Source: Lachnospiraceae bacterium
GTDB lineage: Bacteria > Bacillota > Clostridia > Lachnospirales > Lachnospiraceae
Assembly: GCA_023663945.1 (NCBI GenBank)
Contig: JAMPGL010000036.1
Coordinates: forward strand, 1-41,736
Length of the DNA: 41,736 bases
Direction of reading: 5' to 3'
In this document: positions 40,151 through 41,736 of the stretch, piece after piece
Layout of the letters: every line of letters begins with the position of its first letter
Position numbering within the stretch: the first letter of the stretch is position 1
Program-made: the position numbers and the translations under genes
The notes under the pieces: model-generated
What the model saw: only the letters and a program-made list of their open reading frames with translations
The model's database searches: none
What the model was told of the DNA's origin: nothing

Positions 40151-41035
40151 ATGATTACGGCATGTGTAGTGTGTATCGGCGTTTTAATTATCCTGCTTGC
40201 AGCAATGTATAAAAAAACATCGACAATTTTAGACCGGATTGACAGAATGATTGACTGCGCAATTGAAAATACGCTGGCGGAAAATGAGTTCTCCGAACAA
40301 AAGCTGTCCAAGATTGAGGCAAAGCTGTATCGTTTTTTGAGCATAGGGAAGATGGAACGGCAGCAGGCGTCACAGGAAAGGGATTCCATTAAGGGACTGA
40401 TCAGCGACATTTCCCATCAGACCAAAACGCCGGTGGCTAATATCATGCTTTACACCCAGCTGCTTAGTGAGAAAGATTTGGGGGTAAAGGAGCGGGAGCT
40501 TCTCGCGCATATCTCTTCCCAGACGGAGAAGCTGGACTTTTTGATTCAGGCGCTGGTTAAGCTTTCCCGGCTGGAAAACGGGATTATAACAGTTAATCCA
40601 AAGCAGGCGGACGTGGAGGAATTGCTTGCAGAGATTGATTTCGGAGCGGCGAAAGCCAAGGGGATTTCCTTTTCCTTGGAAAACACGCCGGGGCTTAGGG
40701 CTGTGTTTGATCGGAAATGGACGGCGGAAGCTTTGGGAAATCTTGTGGACAATGCGGTGAAATATACCCCGCCCGGAGGTGAGATCCGTGTAAGCTCCAA
40801 AGCTTACGAAATGTTTGTCTGCATCGGAGTGGCGGACAATGGCATGGGAATCGCCCCGGAGGAGATTACGAAAGTTTTCCAGCGGTTTTACCGCTCCCAG
40901 CAGGCAGAAGATGAAAAGGGCGTGGGGATCGGGCTTTATCTGACAAGGGAAATCCTGCGCAAGCAAGGCGGTTACATTAAGGTATCATCAAGAGTTGGAG
41001 AGGGATCTGTATTTTCTGTCTTTCTGCCGAGGTAA
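40151..41035 (+). CDS. Sensor histidine kinase with a single N-terminal TM segment
   Basis: 294-residue kinase. One N-terminal TM (about 2-22), no extracytoplasmic sensor domain, a coiled linker, HisKA with His in DISHQTKTPVANI (about residue 93), and HATPase_c with NLVDNAVKYT, DNGMGI, FQRFYR and GVGIGLYL. A kinase this short in its sensor part usually reads a partner membrane protein or the membrane itself, as BceS-type kinases do. The frame opens at 40130, but the AGGAGG (40139-40144) makes ATG 40151 the likely start. It is 6 bases before the next gene, which is a phage/ICE-type protein rather than a transporter. Confidence 0.92.
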   Translation: MITACVVCIGVLIILLAAMYKKTSTILDRIDRMIDCAIENTLAENEFSEQKLSKIEAKLYRFLSIGKMERQQASQERDSIKGLISDISHQTKTPVANIMLYTQLLSEKDLGVKERELLAHISSQTEKLDFLIQALVKLSRLENGIITVNPKQADVEELLAEIDFGAAKAKGISFSLENTPGLRAVFDRKWTAEALGNLVDNAVKYTPPGGEIRVSSKAYEMFVCIGVADNGMGIAPEEITKVFQRFYRSQQAEDEKGVGIGLYLTREILRKQGGYIKVSSRVGEGSVFSVFLPR

Positions 41036-41041
41036 ATTCTT

Positions 41042-41572
41042 ATGAAAAAAATAAGGGGAGATACAAATTTGGCTGGTTTGGGAAGTGAAAATAATAAACA
41101 GATTGTGAGAATAAATGAAATTATCTTTAAAGGAAAACAGCATATTGATTGGAAGAGTGTAAAAGAATATGCATTGCGGTATATTGGTAAAATGTATATG
41201 ATTGCACATGACGGTGAACAAATTTACATAGATCAAAAATTTGCAGATGAATTTTCCGGTTCTATTGATACGAAAAGGCTTCGGGGAGCTTGTGCAAAAG
41301 CAAAGGCAAATGCTGTTCAAATAGTAAAAGAATTACTGGAGATTAGTGATAATCCGCGATATATTCCTAATTATGAAGAAAAGCATGGGCAGGATGCCAA
41401 GTTTGGCTGGTATAGATATGACAGCAGATTTTCTATGCCAATTTATGAAAATGAAAAAATAGTACGGTACAATGTGTTTAAAATTACTACGTTGATACGT
41501 CATGCCGATGATGGTAAAAAATATCTTTATGATATGGTAAACATAAAAAAAGAAACAGAGTATACCGCGTGA
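41042..41572 (+). CDS. LPD3/BECR-nuclease-like protein of phage or conjugative-element type
   Basis: 176-residue protein. The centre has YIDQKFADEFSGSIDTKRLR followed by GACAKAKANAVQIVKELLEI (about residues 60-100), then KHGQDAKFGWYRYDSRFSMP and YNVFKITTLIRHADDGKKYL (about 117-165). This pattern recalls domains inside very large polyvalent proteins of phages and integrative elements, some of which are nuclease-fold. It is a free-standing version. Whether it is active is unknown; no catalytic set was confirmed. It begins seven bases after the kinase stop, with GAGG before ATG. Codon use looks AT-richer than the kinase. Confidence 0.55.
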   Translation: MKKIRGDTNLAGLGSENNKQIVRINEIIFKGKQHIDWKSVKEYALRYIGKMYMIAHDGEQIYIDQKFADEFSGSIDTKRLRGACAKAKANAVQIVKELLEISDNPRYIPNYEEKHGQDAKFGWYRYDSRFSMPIYENEKIVRYNVFKITTLIRHADDGKKYLYDMVNIKKETEYTA

Positions 41573-41636
41573 GCCAAAGGCTGTACGGTCGCAAACCTGC
41601 TTCCTTTTAAAATATAATAATTCATTTAAAGAGAAA

Positions 41637-41736
41637 ATGCAAGGAGTTTTTACTTTTTTGAGAACATATAGAAAACATGAAAATCCCGTCTTCCGTCGAA
41701 GTACTATGAAAGTTCCGGAGTTTCTGACTGTTGTAT
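41637..41736 (+). CDS. Possible gene start running off the window
   Basis: From ATG 41637 the frame stays open to the edge (MQGVFTFLRTYRKHENPVFR, then about 13 more residues). AAAGAG precedes the ATG and AAGGAG lies just inside; TATAAT at 41613-41618 could be a -10. The piece is too short to recognise. It could also be a non-coding stretch. Confidence 0.25.
   Translation, partial: MQGVFTFLRTYRKHENPVFRRSTMKVPEFLTVV

Overview
The window looks like a chromosomal segment from a Lachnospiraceae-type member of the Clostridia (Bacillota). Gram-positive ribosome binding sites (AGGAGG) and TTGACA/TATAAT promoters are common. The left end has a comEA - response regulator - sensor kinase - GerMN lipoprotein - comEC block, holA lies on the right, and several gut-clostridial families (DUF6033-like, DUF6796-like, ATC-hydrolase-like) occur. 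The species cannot be named from sequence alone.

Layout. (1) 95-6165: competence/signalling operon. (2) About 6.2-7.5 kb: a HicB-type antitoxin with only a possible toxin stub before it, and a convergent TIM-barrel gene. (3) About 7.6-28.3 kb: an accessory region of cassettes. Five promoters (near 7.6, 12.25, 15.9, 20.9 and 24.65 kb) carry the same palindrome, GTTAG-N6-CTAAC, most of them just after the -10 box. The genes include three members of a putative 6-TM family with an H-x-x-C motif, four members of a ~160-residue membrane family, small-molecule methyltransferases, two alpha/beta hydrolases, an ATC-hydrolase-like enzyme, a ketopantoate-reductase-like enzyme, a metal-binding HMA protein and a heterodimeric ABC transporter. 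The regulator is not in the window. Between the cassettes lie DUF6033-type genes, an Rrf2 regulator with a short UvrA-like ABC protein, palindromic repeats and direct repeats. (4) 28.4-32.4 kb: ABC ATPase, FtsX-type permease and XRE regulator, resembling a peptide-resistance or export module. (5) 32.4-32.8 kb: an MNT nucleotidyltransferase followed by a remnant of its HEPN partner. (6) 33.0-36.1 kb: a receiver domain fused to a (p)ppGpp synthetase, then holA, a YqeY-like gene and a Nudix hydrolase. (7) 36.1-37.2 kb: a response-regulator 3' scar, then an Abi_2/AbiF HEPN gene on the minus strand with a structured leader. (8) 37.2-41.7 kb: a secreted protein with Ca-binding-like motifs whose promoter carries four 11-bp direct repeats, an OmpR-type regulator and kinase, a phage/ICE-type LPD-like protein, and the window end.

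The three observations most worth following are the REC-alarmone synthetase fusion (33070-34161), the AbiF-like HEPN gene with its structured leader RNA (36177-37156), and the multi-operon GTTAG-N6-CTAAC regulon with its expanded membrane families. No transposase, integrase, tRNA, rRNA or CRISPR array was seen. Most starts were placed by ribosome binding site, so several are downstream of the longest open frame.
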